Source of the DNA: Rhyacophila brunnea
Lineage: Eukaryota > Arthropoda > Insecta > Trichoptera > Rhyacophilidae
Assembly: GCA_022495005.1 (NCBI GenBank)
Contig: JAGYXB010001572.1
Location: forward strand, 62,001-126,000
Length of the DNA stretch: 64,000 nt
Direction of reading: 5' to 3'
Below, piece after piece: positions 37,207-48,402 of this stretch. The notes beneath the pieces were generated by a model. The model worked only from the letters and a program-made list of their open reading frames with translations. It did not search any database and was not told where the DNA came from. Each line of letters starts with the position of its first letter. The first letter of the stretch is position 1. Made by a program: the position numbers and the translations under genes.

Positions 37207-37797
37207 CAGCAGCGAAGTGTGGATGTAGGCTGTTAAGATCCGCCATAAATAGTGCACATTAAACTGTGTTAGTCATGCGTATTTGTTTTTATTAAACTAA
37301 GACTACAATTTACAGATGGTATTCGTTAGTTTTTAAAAAATCAATTAAACCCTGCTCAATCAAACCATAATAGTTTTGGTATATTTTGGGCGATAACACA
37401 AAATTGTGCACACTTCTTCATTCATTCTACTTATTTGTTTTCGTTGGATTCAGAAAACATTATTACACATATTAATTGTCGTTTCTTTTTTTTAAATTCA
37501 TTAAGCCCTGCCTAACCCAAGCTACGATAGATAAAAAATATTATTCTACCTATAAAATATTCAATGTTATGTATGATTTAATTGCATAATTTTAAATATT
37601 TTATAGATGGATGAGTATTTTTTGTATATTATATTATGGCTTGATTTTTGTAAGATTTAATTGAATTTTAAAAACTAACTAACACCATCTGTAAATTGTA
37701 GTCTTATTTCAATTAAAACAAATACGTACGACTGACAAAGTTTAGTGTGCACTATTTATGGTGGATCTTAACAGCCTACCTCCACCTTTCTCCACTG
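37207..37797. mobile_element. hAT MITE, CAGTGGCG family (perfect 8-bp TSD)
   Basis: cagcagcgaagtgtggatgt at left and cctccacctttctccactg at right, flanked by GTGTGCAT at 37199-37206 and 37798-37805. Confidence 0.9.
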
Positions 37798-38275
37798 GTG
37801 TGCATAGTGCCGAGAGGTGAAACTCCGGTAATAGAAAAAAAATATTCCGACGTAAAAGTATAAAACGTAAATCAATTGGATTTTAAATTATGTGCACTAT
37901 TTATGATAATTTTATAACTGGCAAATGCGCGCGTAAATATACTGAATTACGTACAACGCCTTGCCCTTTCTATTGGCTTTGGCAGCGTTCCGTGAACTTT
38001 GGTAGAGCAAATAATCATGTTAAATGCCTAAACAAACACGATAGTAAATAATAATTCGTCACACTAATAATTGTTTTCCTTTTCTATTTGATTTGCCAGC
38101 GGAAAGAAAATGCAAAACGTGCAGCACTGCTACCCACTGCGCAAACATAAGACAGATGCGCGGGAAAATCGTTTGACAGTAGCGTATTTGGAATAATATT
38201 GCACAAGACTAAATATTATTTATATAGTTGTAAAAATTTCCTGTTTCGTCATTTATTTTGCTTTACTCCGTTACA

Positions 38276-38853
38276 AAGTGGCGAAGGGTGGAGGCAGGCT
38301 GGATCAGCCATAAATAGTGCACACTAAACTTTGTCAGTCGTACGTATTTGTTTTCAGACTATAATTTACAGACAGTGTTGGTTAGTTTTTTTAAATTCAA
38401 TTAAACCCTGCGAAATCAAGCCATTATAAATAAGAGTACAAAAATACTCGTATATCTATAAAATATCTAAAATTATGCTATTAAATCATCTATAACTTTG
38501 GATATTTTATAGAAATATTTTTTATATTAGTAGGTATTATAGTTTGGTTTAGGCAGGGCTTAATAAAAAAAATGAACCAACGAAATGTCTAATAATGTAT
38601 TCCTAATCCAACAAAAACTGGATGTTTACCTATGAATGAAAAAGTGTGCACAATTTTGTCGTATCACTAAAAGTAACTATACCAAATCTATTATGGTTTG
38701 GTTAGGCAGGGCTTAATTGATTTTTTAAAAATAGCCAACACCATCTGTAAACTGTATTCTTAGTTCAATAAAAACAAATACTTATGAACAACAAAGTTTA
38801 ATGTGCACTATTTATGCCGGATCTTGACAGTCTACCTCCACCATTCGCCACTG
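38276..38853. mobile_element. hAT MITE, CAGTGGCG family (perfect 8-bp TSD)
   Basis: aagtggcgaagggtggaggc at left and cctccaccattcgccactg at right, flanked by CCGTTACA at 38268-38275 and 38854-38861. Confidence 0.92.
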
Positions 38854-39130
38854 CCGTTACATGATTTATAAGGGATTCGAATAAATTACAGAATCTTGAA
38901 TCGTAATTGTAGAGTTAGACGAGCAGACTTGACAATAATTAATGTCGACCGTCTGGCCCGATCGATTAATGTCATTTTGATAAAATATATATTTTTACCC
39001 GATCCAAGTCATACGATAGCAGTGGCAAATTGTCGAGCTTCTATGCTCGGCACGGCCTGTCAGTGTGACGTTTACTTTTATAATGATACCTGCTTGACTT
39101 TTTCATTATTAACAATATTAACAGACAATG

Positions 39131-39332
39131 CGTCACTGTTCTGGCAGATGACACTAATTCGAAAAAATTACATTGAGTTAGTTATACCAAAATGTTCCTT
39201 ATTTCAAACTTTACCGTCTGGAAACCTTCTTAATAAATAAACAGTCTTTATTTTAAAGTCATCCTTTTTACGATTACTAAATTACTCAAAACTAGTATTC
39301 TCCAGTTAGTGTGTTCTACCAGAACAGAAACG
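39131..39332. mobile_element. MITE with 4-bp TSD (CGTCACTGTTCTGGCAGA family), copy 1
   Basis: Ends cgtcactgttctggcagatg and the complement of ctaccagaacagaaacg, flanked by AATG on both sides (39127-39130, 39333-39336). It aligns almost throughout with 55641-55849, including ttatttcaaactttaccgtc. Confidence 0.85.
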
Positions 39333-39559
39333 AATGTATGTGTTAGTAAATACAATCATTATTTTTTATAAAATTATTTGTTTTGATATATTTTTTAAAT
39401 CTGAGGGAACACTGTTTAGTTTTGGTTTATCAGCATTACAACCAGGCGCGTATACAAGGGGAGGGTTTTCTGGTTCGGACCCCCCCCCCCCTCTCAGGAA
39501 CAAAGTATTTAGGTGAATGTAAAATTACTTCTCCTAAGAGTGCCTGAGAATCGTGACCC

Positions 39560-40200
39560 GGATGATTTGGCTGTCGAACAGCCTTCTCAACAGATTGGCC
39601 CATGGCCCCCACAAGGGGGGGACTGACAGGGCTCGGGCTAAAGAGGGGCCCGGCTTAGCAGATCGATCAGCCAAGTGAGATAAACACACATCACAAAATT
39701 TCTGTAAAAGTAAAAAAAATGTCGCCTGCGGCACTATTTCACTTCAAGCGTAATAACATTAAAAATATGTGATTGTGCCAAGTAATTTTTGATTATTGTA
39801 CGTCAATATACTCGACAACTCCATAATTCAAGTGAGTTCAAAGATACAAAAAAATCGCTAAAAAATACACAGAATACCGTTAATTTCATCTCGAACACCA
39901 TTTGGAACACGCAAATGTAGATCGTCACACTGTTTTAATTAACCTTTGCGATAGTTAGGGGGACCCTCCAAACATTCTAGTCTGGGGGTCCTCTTCAGGA
40001 TGTGGGGGCCATGGATTGGCCCCCTTATTTTCGCCATTCTACGACACAAGGCTTGTGTCAGTGTAACTCACAAATTGGTGTAACCATCTGAAGCATCCAA
40101 TATCTACTCTAATATTCTGATGCGGTGTGTCTAATAATAACATAACAGCGCGGAAGACATAATCGGACTCGATCCTAATAATTATGACCGTTTGCCACGC
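39560..40200. repeat. unclassified repeat interrupted by a CATGGCCCC element
   Basis: ctgtcgaacagccttctcaa before the insertion and attctacgacacaaggcttg after it are contiguous in a relative at 54475-54620 (tttcaacagccttttcaaca ... attctacgatatgcaaggct). Confidence 0.65.
39601..40013. mobile_element. CATGGCCCC-family element (perfect 8-bp TSD)
   Basis: CATGGCCCCCACAAGGGGGG.../...GATGTGGGGGCCATG, in opposite orientation to the 20751 copy, flanked by GATTGGCC at 39593-39600 and 40014-40021. The relative at 54475 shows the uninterrupted site. Confidence 0.92.
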
Positions 40201-40661
40201 GCCACGCGCATTCAATGTGAATGGTACCGGTCGCAATAACTCGTAGGTCATTATTTGTTGTTGAATACGTGTATTAAATAAGGCTCTAAGTACCAAAAAG
40301 TAGTATTGCCTGTAGTTACAAACAACCGAGTCATTGCAGTAAAATTTCATGAAGCAGACCTTTTGAAAAATGTAGTTTTACGGTGTGAAGCAATCACGGC
40401 AGCTTCTATAATTTTAGGTATTAAGAACTCGCAAGTGTCAACACACCATCGTCAGCTATTTTATATTGAATGCCTTGACCACTGGTGCTACTTATACCGT
40501 TATAAATAAAACACGCCAACGGACTTTACAACGTCGATACAGGTTTAATTATTTTGTTGCATTTTTTGACTTGCTTGAGGCACTTTAGGACTATAGCTGG
40601 CTATTGGCGTTGGTATGTAGAACATTTTTCTATAAAAATATCAGTTTTTATTATTTTGGTA

Positions 40662-41944
40662 CGAGGGTGGGTCAATAATTCCTTAGAAAAGCATTAAAAC
40701 AGTTTTTATTTTTGTATTTTTTTTTTATTTCTCAACATAATCTCCTTGGAGCTCAATAAACTTGGTTAGACGTTTTCAATATTTTTTAAACCGTCAGAAA
40801 AATAAGTTTTCGGAAGGTCCTCAAAATAAGCATTTGTCCGATCGATGACTTCTTCATTTGAAAAAAAACGTTGTCCAGCCATTTTTTTAAGTTTGGGAAA
40901 AGGAAAAGTCACTGGGGGCTAAATCTGGCGAATACGGTGGGTGGTCGACCAATTCGAACTTCAATTCTCCAATTTTAGCCATTGATCGTAAACATGTGTG
41001 AACACGGGCATTGTCCTGATGAAAGAGGATTTTTTTCCTGTTTAAATGAGGCCGTTTTTCTTCAATTTTGTTTTTTAGCTGGTCCAATAAAGATGCATAA
41101 TAATCCCCTGTTATTGTTTTTCCTTTTTCAAATAGTCAACGAAAATAATTCCACGTGCATCCCAAAATACAGTAGCCATAACCTTACCAGCTGATTTTAC
41201 GGTTTTCGCCTTCTTTGGACATGGTTCGCCTTTCGCAATCCACTGCTTTGACTGTTCTTTCGTCTCGGGAGTATAGTGGTGCATCCATGTTTCATCTACA
41301 GTCACAAAGCGACGAAAATTCATCCGGATTGCGTGTTGCATGAGCGACAACAGGCTTTGAGGCCACCACCCCATTGGCAGGTTTATTGTCGACTGTGAGC
41401 AAACGCGGCACTCCATCTTGCAGAAACTTTTTCATGCCCAATTTGTCATGTAAAATAGAAAATGACGCTACCTTTGAGATCCCTGTAACCTCAATTATCT
41501 CACTCAACTTTTAATCTCGGTCACTTAACACCATATCGTGGATTTTATTGATCATTTCTGTGTGTAGTCACCTCTACAGGACGTCCTGAGCGTGGTTCAT
41601 CCTTGTTGATGTACGACCACGTTTAAATATTTAACCAGTTATAAATAGCTGCAAGTGAAGGAGCAGATATGCCGTGAACTAAATCCAACTCATTTTTTAT
41701 TTCCTTTGCTGTTAACCCTTTTATATTAAAATGTTTAATAACAGCTCTAAACTCAATTTTCTCCATTTTTGTAAACAAGCAATTTTTTTTTTTAAATGTA
41801 CGAAAATAAAAAACAACAACCCGACCAATCTGATTGAAACTTCCCAGCATACTGAATCGGTAGTGCCGCTGCATGAAATCAAACCGCTTACAGTACTAGT
41901 CGCGCCACCTGTCGGCTTTTCTAAGGACTTATTGACCCACCCTC
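40662..41944 (-). mobile_element. mariner transposon, full length but decayed
   Basis: 1283 bp with ~31-bp inverted ends (cgagggtgggtcaataattc.../...cttattgacccaccctcg) and TA on each side (40660-40661, 41945-41946). A frame-broken transposase lies on the minus strand. Confidence 0.95.
40725..41766 (-). pseudogene. mariner transposase pseudogene (DD34D)
   Basis: About 347 codons from ATG 41766 (MEKIEFRAVIKHFNIKG) to TAA 40725-40727 (...ELQGDYVEK), the usual mariner length. The N-terminal helix-turn-helix region is followed by the catalytic triad: first Asp in FVTVDETWMHHYTPE, second in LFHQDNARVH, third in HPPYSPDLAPSDF. The second and third are separated by 34 residues, so it is a classical DD34D enzyme. 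The pieces lie in different frames (41623-41874, 41292-41507, 41111-41416, 40887-41087), so frameshifts and stops make it inactive. The small indel load suggests moderate age. It has no role in the host gene. Confidence 0.93.
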
Positions 41945-42666
41945 GTACTTAGCGCCTTAATTAATACACGTATTCAGTTGTAGTTTTGTGCAATGAACCC
42001 GGAAAAGTGCTGGGGTCCACGCTTGAAGCCGGTGTAAATTATGAACCTCCCTCAATATCATTTTTCTGTGTGCGCACTTGATTTCAACATAATATGTTAT
42101 GAACCAATCAAAACAACTGTCGAGACGATCGAATTGATATCTGAATCGTGTCATGTAATTGCCATTTTAACGTTGACAGATTGAGTCTGCGACTGTGCTC
42201 GTTTAATTAAAATCGTATCAAGCTATAATTTTTATTATTTACTTTATTAAAAAAAAAGGTGTATTTTAATTAATTTGAAAAAATACAGCTCTGTCTTTTC
42301 CGTGCATAGTTCATTGCCAAGTAAATCGCTATTATTTGTTAACAAAATACTTAATATGTTTCAACGAGCATGACATTTTGTGTGCACACGGTACCGTTTA
42401 TAACCGGAATTTAATTTCCCTATTTACAATACTAGGAAATAATACGACATAGGCGCTAAATCAATTTTGTATCAGTTTCTGTCATTCGTGTGCTCGAGAT
42501 GTTTTTTAATTGTGCTGAATACTAGTTTGATGGTAAATTTATCATTTTTCAAATGGAAGCTCATAAAATACCAATAAATCTCATTTCATTGATTATTTTT
42601 TCAGCAATTAATTATTTATTAATAAAACTAATAAGTCTTTGTATAAATAGGTGTTATACCTCAGAG

Positions 42667-43138
42667 CAGCGTTGTCATATTTTCAAAGTGGAATTATAGT
42701 ACAGAGCAAATTATAGTATTTGAGGAAAAAATATAGTACGCGTTGTCATCTGTTGAAAATGTACCTATAGGTATTTTGTTTTTCGTAAAAAAAATAACGG
42801 AGAATTTGAGAAACTCCAAAACCCTTTTTTATTTAGGTACCTCTTCCGACCAAAAATGCTTAGGTACCGAAAAATTCAAGAAATTTCATTTTAAACCAGT
42901 CAAGGGATTTTTTTTTCGTTTTTCGAGCGATTTTTTTTCCAGTTCTCCAAATCTGCTTATATTGCAAAATTGTAGTACTTTGCACCAATTTATCGAACGG
43001 AAATATCGAATTTTTATTACTTATATATATATAATATTATAGTATTTTTGGTGTACTATACCTGTTTTATATCGTACATAGTACACATACCAAAATTATA
43101 GTACAGATACTATAATTATGGTACGGTTGGCAACACTG
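42667..43138. mobile_element. hAT-like MITE, CAGxGTTGxCA ends (perfect 8-bp TSD)
   Basis: Ends cagcgttgtcatattttcaa.../...tacggttggcaacactg, flanked by CCTCAGAG at 42659-42666 and 43139-43146. The attatagtac motif repeats near both ends. Confidence 0.9.
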
Positions 43139-43283
43139 CCTCAGAGTCATAATATAAAGATAGTGGCTATTGTTCGGCAAAATGAAGGGTCCCGTGTTTC
43201 TTGCGTACCTATGTAGAACCTCAATTGTATTATTATAAACGTAACTTTACTATGTAACGTTATAACATCATGTTGCTTCTCAG

Positions 43284-43589
43284 ACATCATCATCATCAGG
43301 GGCGCGACAACCCGGTGTGGGTCTTGGCCTCCTCCAACAGCTCCCTCCACCTGTCCCTATACAGTGTGGCCGCTTTCCAATTCGGTTTCCCCCAGAATAC
43401 GGCAGTCACTGGCAGCTCCATCCAACCAGCGAATCTTTGGCCTGCCTCTTGCTGGACATCACTCTCTTTGCCGGTTCATTGTCATTCATACGGTGCACAT
43501 GGCCTAGCCATCGCAGCCTCCCAATCTAAATTGATTGAACTGCGCTGCAATCTTCGTACAGCCCGTAGAGCTCAGCATTTCTTCTCAGC
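43284..43589 (-). mobile_element. 5'-truncated RTE-like retrotransposon (perfect 12-bp TSD)
   Basis: Minus orientation. The 3' tail is a (GATGAT)n run (seen here as catcatcatcatcagg). Flanked by GTTGCTTCTCAG at 43272-43283 and 43590-43601. The minus strand encodes RLRWLGHVHRMNDNE, typical of the C-terminal region after the reverse transcriptase in RTE-like elements. The plus-strand ORFs here are shadows. Confidence 0.88.
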
Positions 43590-44037
43590 GTTGCTTCTCA
43601 GTACGGCCACCAAATTTAAGCACAACATAGTTAACCATATTTTCTACTAAATTAACTAAAAACAATTACCACTAACTTTATATTTAACACAAAAACGATA
43701 AATTTCAAATTAAGTTTTTAAATGAATGTAGTCATTCAAATCAATATTTACCGGTGACGTTTACAAAAAATATTTTACTCATATTGCGGAGTTAATATAA
43801 GCGTGCCGAATGCTTTCTCACTCGCACTTATGGTTCGTTTTTCTTCAGGCCTTGTGTTATACCTTTTAAAAATCATGTTTTTATATAAAAGTGCACAATA
43901 CGTTGGATTTTCTGAGTTATATATAGATTTTTCGTTTTTAGAAATGCACTCATTGCTATCGCAATTTTCATTTTTATTTCTATGTTGTTAACCCTATGAT
44001 GTTGATCCCATTTCTCTGTTGACCCGTGACACTAGAT

Positions 44038-44624
44038 CAGGGTTAGCGAACCTTTTTACGTACCTACGCCTGCCAAAATCTCCCAAATTTTATTTTTCAA
44101 CTGTCTGACGTGCAGAGCAGTTATGGGGAAAAATTACTTTTTAAAATTTCGATTAAAAAAATGATGATGTTCTTGATACCGTCCACAGAACATAGCACAC
44201 ATTTATAGCTTTATCACTTTTTTAAATTACGCCATACATTTCGGTCCACCAATTTTGAAACTGTTTGCCAGAATTACTACTGCTAAGTTTCACGTTTTTT
44301 TTCATTTTTTGTGGGTAGTAATGAAATTATTTGTTAATGTATTACCAAATTGTCCTAATTAGTTTCATTATTTATTTACGCACAAATGGACACCAGAATT
44401 CCTCCGATCAGATGAGGCATTCTCTCGCTACAGTAGTATCAAGCATTGTAAATTGATCAAAATTAGAAGTTCGCGGCGTGGCATTCCCCGCCGCCTGATG
44501 AGGTTAGTGCGACAATATTATAATATGTTGGATCGACCTATGCAATTATATATTTAAGTTAAGCTTAATGCCATACAAAGTGCCATACAAAATCATCTCG
44601 CGTGCTATAGGTTCGCCACCACTG
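44038..44624. mobile_element. hAT-like nonautonomous element, CAGxGxTxGCGAACC ends
   Basis: Ends cagggttagcgaaccttttt.../...ggttcgccaccactg with flanking cactagat/cattagat (7 of 8 match). Confidence 0.85.
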
Positions 44625-45215
44625 CATTAGATATTTATTATTGAGTCACGCTTTCAATTGGTTGACTGTTAATAACCATTAAGTAATTCGTGTTTGGTGT
44701 CGCTGTTTTGGATACCATCATCACAATTTTTGTTACACTGTCTTACAAACCAGTCAACTACCCAACTAAACAAATATATCTGTCATCATCATCATAATTG
44801 TTGACTGGACAATTGTGGTAAAAAGTTAATTGCACGTCCAATTAGCTGTCATCGTTTAATTAGACATTAATAATAATTTCCATGTCCAGCGACGTTGGAT
44901 CTGTCAAAACAGCACCATATGTCTCAATCAAGAATAAACAATAAAAATAATATTGTCTTACGTACTTCATTATGTTATGTTTATATTGTTTTTAATAGCA
45001 AAAGGCGACAAGGTTAATATTTTATGTCTTTTCGTTGTCGGTTAAATTAAAAATATTGCACATTACATATGTCTTAATATGTCGTCTTGTTTTCCACTGG
45101 AAGACCTTGATTGTAAATAATGCACTATTGCAAATTTACAATCAACATAAACCGGTCGAACTGATTTTCAAAGCAGTGGTATTCAAGGCATTGTGTCGCG
45201 ACCATTCCCTGGGGG

Positions 45216-45420
45216 TCTATTCTGTACTTATCGACCGCTAAAGTGATAGATGTTATCAAACTTAGGGTAGGTTTGTATCAAAGGATTAGCACTTATTGTA
45301 ACAATTACAATATGTTGGTTGTAATTGTTGCAATAAGCGTTACATTTTAACAGCGCCTCTCTTGCTGCTGTTAAAATATAGATCACTTTATCACTTTAGC
45401 GGTCTATAAGTATAGAATAG
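45216..45420. mobile_element. foldback/MITE with GACCGCTAAAGTGAT arms
   Basis: Inverted ends tctattctgtacttatcgac.../...ggtctataagtatagaatag. Inner arms also pair (acaattacaata/ttgtaattgttg). The tip resembles 26326-26626. Confidence 0.7.
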
Positions 45421-45464
45421 GGGGGAGTAAAAATAATAATTCGATCAGAATGATAGATCCCGTA

Positions 45465-46155
45465 TAGGGATTGCTTTATCGGTATTCAATTATTTTATCA
45501 ATACCGAAATACCGATTTTCGGTATTAAGAAAGCATACACGTGTACGTTTTTCTAAAATTAATTTAGTGTTATTTTTTCATTACTTACTACTATATTATT
45601 GTATATTAAAATTAATGTATAAGTTGCATGCTGCCAAAACGTTAATAGTTTGATTGAAAATAACAAAAGTTAAATAATATTAAAAGAAAATCCCTCATTG
45701 AATTTGTCACGATGAATTATATTTCCAAAAAAGAAAACATTCGTGACAAATATTTCCAAAGTCTATAACTATTGATCCAACGTTGAATTTGAGAGAGATT
45801 TTCCTTTACCCGGACTTACCTATAGTATTTGTAAAATATTATGATCTATACTCGAACAACATCTTGGCTACGTGTTAAAACTGTGAACTAACGAGCTTCT
45901 CCCATTTAGTCGACAACAGCGCCTTCCGGCTTTTGCCTAAATCTTCTTGTTGGAGAGTATACATAATATTTATAAATGTGAACATATTAAATGTACGTAT
46001 GTTGCTATAAAATAGTGTTTTAGTAGATTTTAATAGCTATATTTATTGATAGATACTTGTTTTTACTATAATATGTTTTTACGAATACCGGTATTCAATA
46101 AGAAATACCGAAATACTGGTATTGATATTATATTCATTCGGTATTGCAATCCCTA
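45465..46155. mobile_element. hAT-like nonautonomous element, TAGGGATTGC ends
   Basis: Ends tagggattgctttatcggta.../...cggtattgcaatcccta, flanked by atcccgta/atcccata (7 of 8 match). Many aataccg/cggtatt motifs lie near both ends. The related copy is 6300-7594. Confidence 0.85.
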
Positions 46156-46595
46156 ATCCCATAGTTGCACCAATTTGTGACCTCAAATGCTTTCTCTCAC
46201 GATCTAAAAAAATATTTTCGATAGCACCTCTGTAGTGTAACTAGTTTCAAAAATACAATTTGGATGAGTTCATTTAAATCTAATTAACTGCAGTGACGCA
46301 CATGTGGGTAGGCAGATTATGCGTAGGCTTTGGGTGATTCGAATAGATTCAGTGGAGTTGATTTTTTTTTCGCCTGCGGCGTTAACGACTTAAATTTTCT
46401 CCAGGATTGTAACCCCTTCTTTATAAAAATAGCTGCCTAGGTTAATAAATTATTGTAATAAGTCCTTTCTGTGAGATTATTATTCAATAATATTTTCACA
46501 ACAAAATACGTATGCGAAATTTACGTATTTCGATGAGGATTAGAAATTTTCAAAGTGGGTAAGTGCTAAACTTCGGTTGGCACTAGGTACTATAC

Positions 46596-47437
46596 CAGCG
46601 GTCGGCAACCTTTTGAGAGACTGGGTAAAAAAAAATATTTGGTTAGTGGGTAAAAGTTTGAAACAAATTTTTAATATTTTTAAAAAGCATTTTATTTTAT
46701 AAAATAAAAAATATATACATATAGGTGTATATATAATATCATACGTATATTTGCATATGTATGTGTAAATACAAATTTATTTTATAAAAACATACAAATA
46801 GTAGTAATAATATTTTTATTTGTGGCTTCCTTTTTTTTGAATTTTTTTTTTTTAAGTTTTTCACCGTTTGGCAAATAGTTGTCGTTATTCTAACACAGGT
46901 TTCAAGATTCTCTGGTGTTAATCGATTTTGCAGAGTATTCTGGACACATTTCATTTGAGAAAATGTTTGGCTCACAAGAATATGTTGAACCAAATGCTGA
47001 TAATAGAGCAAATGCAATTTTTTTAAGCATGAAAAATTTGGTGGTATGGTAGTATGATGATATTGCATTCATGTGATCGTGTTCTGTGTTTTCAAGATGC
47101 TGGCGAAGATCTTTAAATTTATTTGTTCGTAGAACTGAACATTTGAATTCAATGTATACTAATTCCAAGTTATTCAAAATATTTAAGCTCAAGCTCGTTT
47201 AAATCCACCTCATCCGGTTTTATAATAAAGCTAAACTTTGGACCATACATCTTTAAATCCTCAAATCTCGCGTCAAATTCCGTTTTTATAGCGCTGATAT
47301 ATTTCACAATTATATTCATATCTACATCTTCAATGTCTTCGTATGTTTTTATCGATGTAAAATATTTCTTGGCGTGTAACTCAAAATGTCGTGGTGTGTA
47401 ATTCTATTACCCGCGGGTAGTAGGTTGCCGACCACTG
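46596..47437 (-). mobile_element. internally deleted hAT transposon
   Basis: Ends cagcggtcggcaacctttt.../...aggttgccgaccactg with flanking tactatac/tactagac (7 of 8). It keeps part of a transposase on the minus strand. Confidence 0.88.
46810..47192 (-). pseudogene. hAT transposase C-terminal fragment (frameshifted)
   Basis: Minus-strand fragments in two frames. One gives ...KKIAFALLSAFGSTYSCE; the other continues SQTFSQMKCVQNTLQNRLTP-ENLETCVRI. Together they match the C-terminal dimerisation region of hAT transposases (FGSTYxCExxFSxMK...RLTxExLxxCVR). The N-terminal DNA-binding and catalytic parts are deleted, and a frameshift separates the pieces near the CEP/SQT junction (about 46950). It is inactive and irrelevant to the host gene. 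Confidence 0.85.
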
Positions 47438-48024
47438 TACTAGACTGTGTAGCGTAATATTTAAACGAAATCGAACGTTTGAATTTTGTTTTTGAACATA
47501 CTATATAACTGTGAATTTGGGGTGTTATTTGAAAGTATTTACCTTGGTTCCTTGGCGGCGTTCGGTTCTCTCCAGGTTTTAGTTTTAACGTACTTGCACG
47601 TGAACAAAATTTACATGTAATTAGTAAGTGTATCGGTAGCTAAATGGATAACGCTAGCCGTCCTGAATGCGATAAATGTGTTTTCAAGTCCCATTCGATA
47701 AAAATATTTTTATAAGATTGTTTCTAATATGTATGTGAGTTTATTCAAAAATATGTTTTATATGTTCCTCTTTTTATTACACTTTCATAATAATTATAAT
47801 AGTCTTCCATACTGGTCAGTTTGTTTTTTTTTTTATTAATAATTGAATTTATGTATTAGGAAAATATTTTGTGTCACAAATGCAACCATTGAATATTAAT
47901 AATTGTTTGTGTTAATTTTATTTTATAACCGATGCTTCCTTACCATTCTTATTACTGGATAATATTATGTACTGTTGCTTTTTTATGTTTTACATGAATT
48001 TAACTGTGTTTTGTTGATGCGTAG

Positions 48025-48143
48025 GTGCTTTCTATGAGCGATGAACTCCGACGAGCTCTCTACTCGTCCGGGGCGTCGGTGGACATGGAGTTCTGCCCGC
48101 CTGACCTCATCGGCACCACGGAAATACTCGAAGCTGAACACAG
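48025..48143 (+). CDS. mtd: mtd/OXR1-family gene, exon entering the TLDc domain
   Basis: Exon of 119 nt with acceptor ...gatgcgtag and donor CACAG|GTGAGC. It starts in phase 0 and ends with two bases of an Arg codon completed by the next exon. It encodes VLSMSDELRRALYSSG..., an acidic/hydrophobic segment, then CPPDLIGTTEILEAEH(R), the start of the TLDc domain. In TLDc proteins this helix precedes the LPARxxGYxW motif, which is found on the next exon. The exon is strongly GC-enriched relative to the flanking repeats. It would be shared by all isoforms, as the upstream exons at 357, 3571 and possibly 35153 all end in the same phase. The upstream intron is about 44 kb. Confidence 0.9.
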
Positions 48144-48402
48144 GTGAGCAAATCATCGACACTCATTAATAGAAACCGGATTATATGCATTTGCATATTT
48201 AGCCCATTCTCACCGGTTATTACATATTTTACCTAAAATCTAGTGATGATGCATATTTTCGCTATATTTACAATATTGTGTAGTATACGTTGTAGCCTAC
48301 CAAACCTATTAGCCGCACGGCTCTTATGCCGTGTCCACATTGGCATCAAGTTGCTGGCAACATCATTAAATTTCACGATAATTATCATAATTTATTTATG
48401 AC

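Larger units (their letters stand above)
3679..48024 (+). other. 44-kb transposon-filled intron of the TLDc gene
   Basis: Between the phase-0 donor at 3679 and the acceptor at 48024 I find no convincing host exon other than the weak candidate at 35153. All longer open frames here fall inside, or span boundaries of, repeats. At least half of the interval is recognisable as dispersed elements listed separately. Stretches without recognisable structure include about 7600-8035, 8480-8920, 12345-12895, 16220-17280, 17640-18560, 21540-22530, 23700-24750, 28640-29500, 32050-32860, 35610-36050, 40200-40660 and 41950-42655. Confidence 0.8.

Noticed and set aside
39480..39495. Poly-C run with flanking gcgcgtatacaagggg
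   Set aside because: Looks like the end of a dispersed repeat, but I could not find its other end or a second copy in the window.
43270..43650. 126-codon plus-strand ORF
   Set aside because: Shadow of the minus-strand RTE-like fragment, and it crosses its target duplication.
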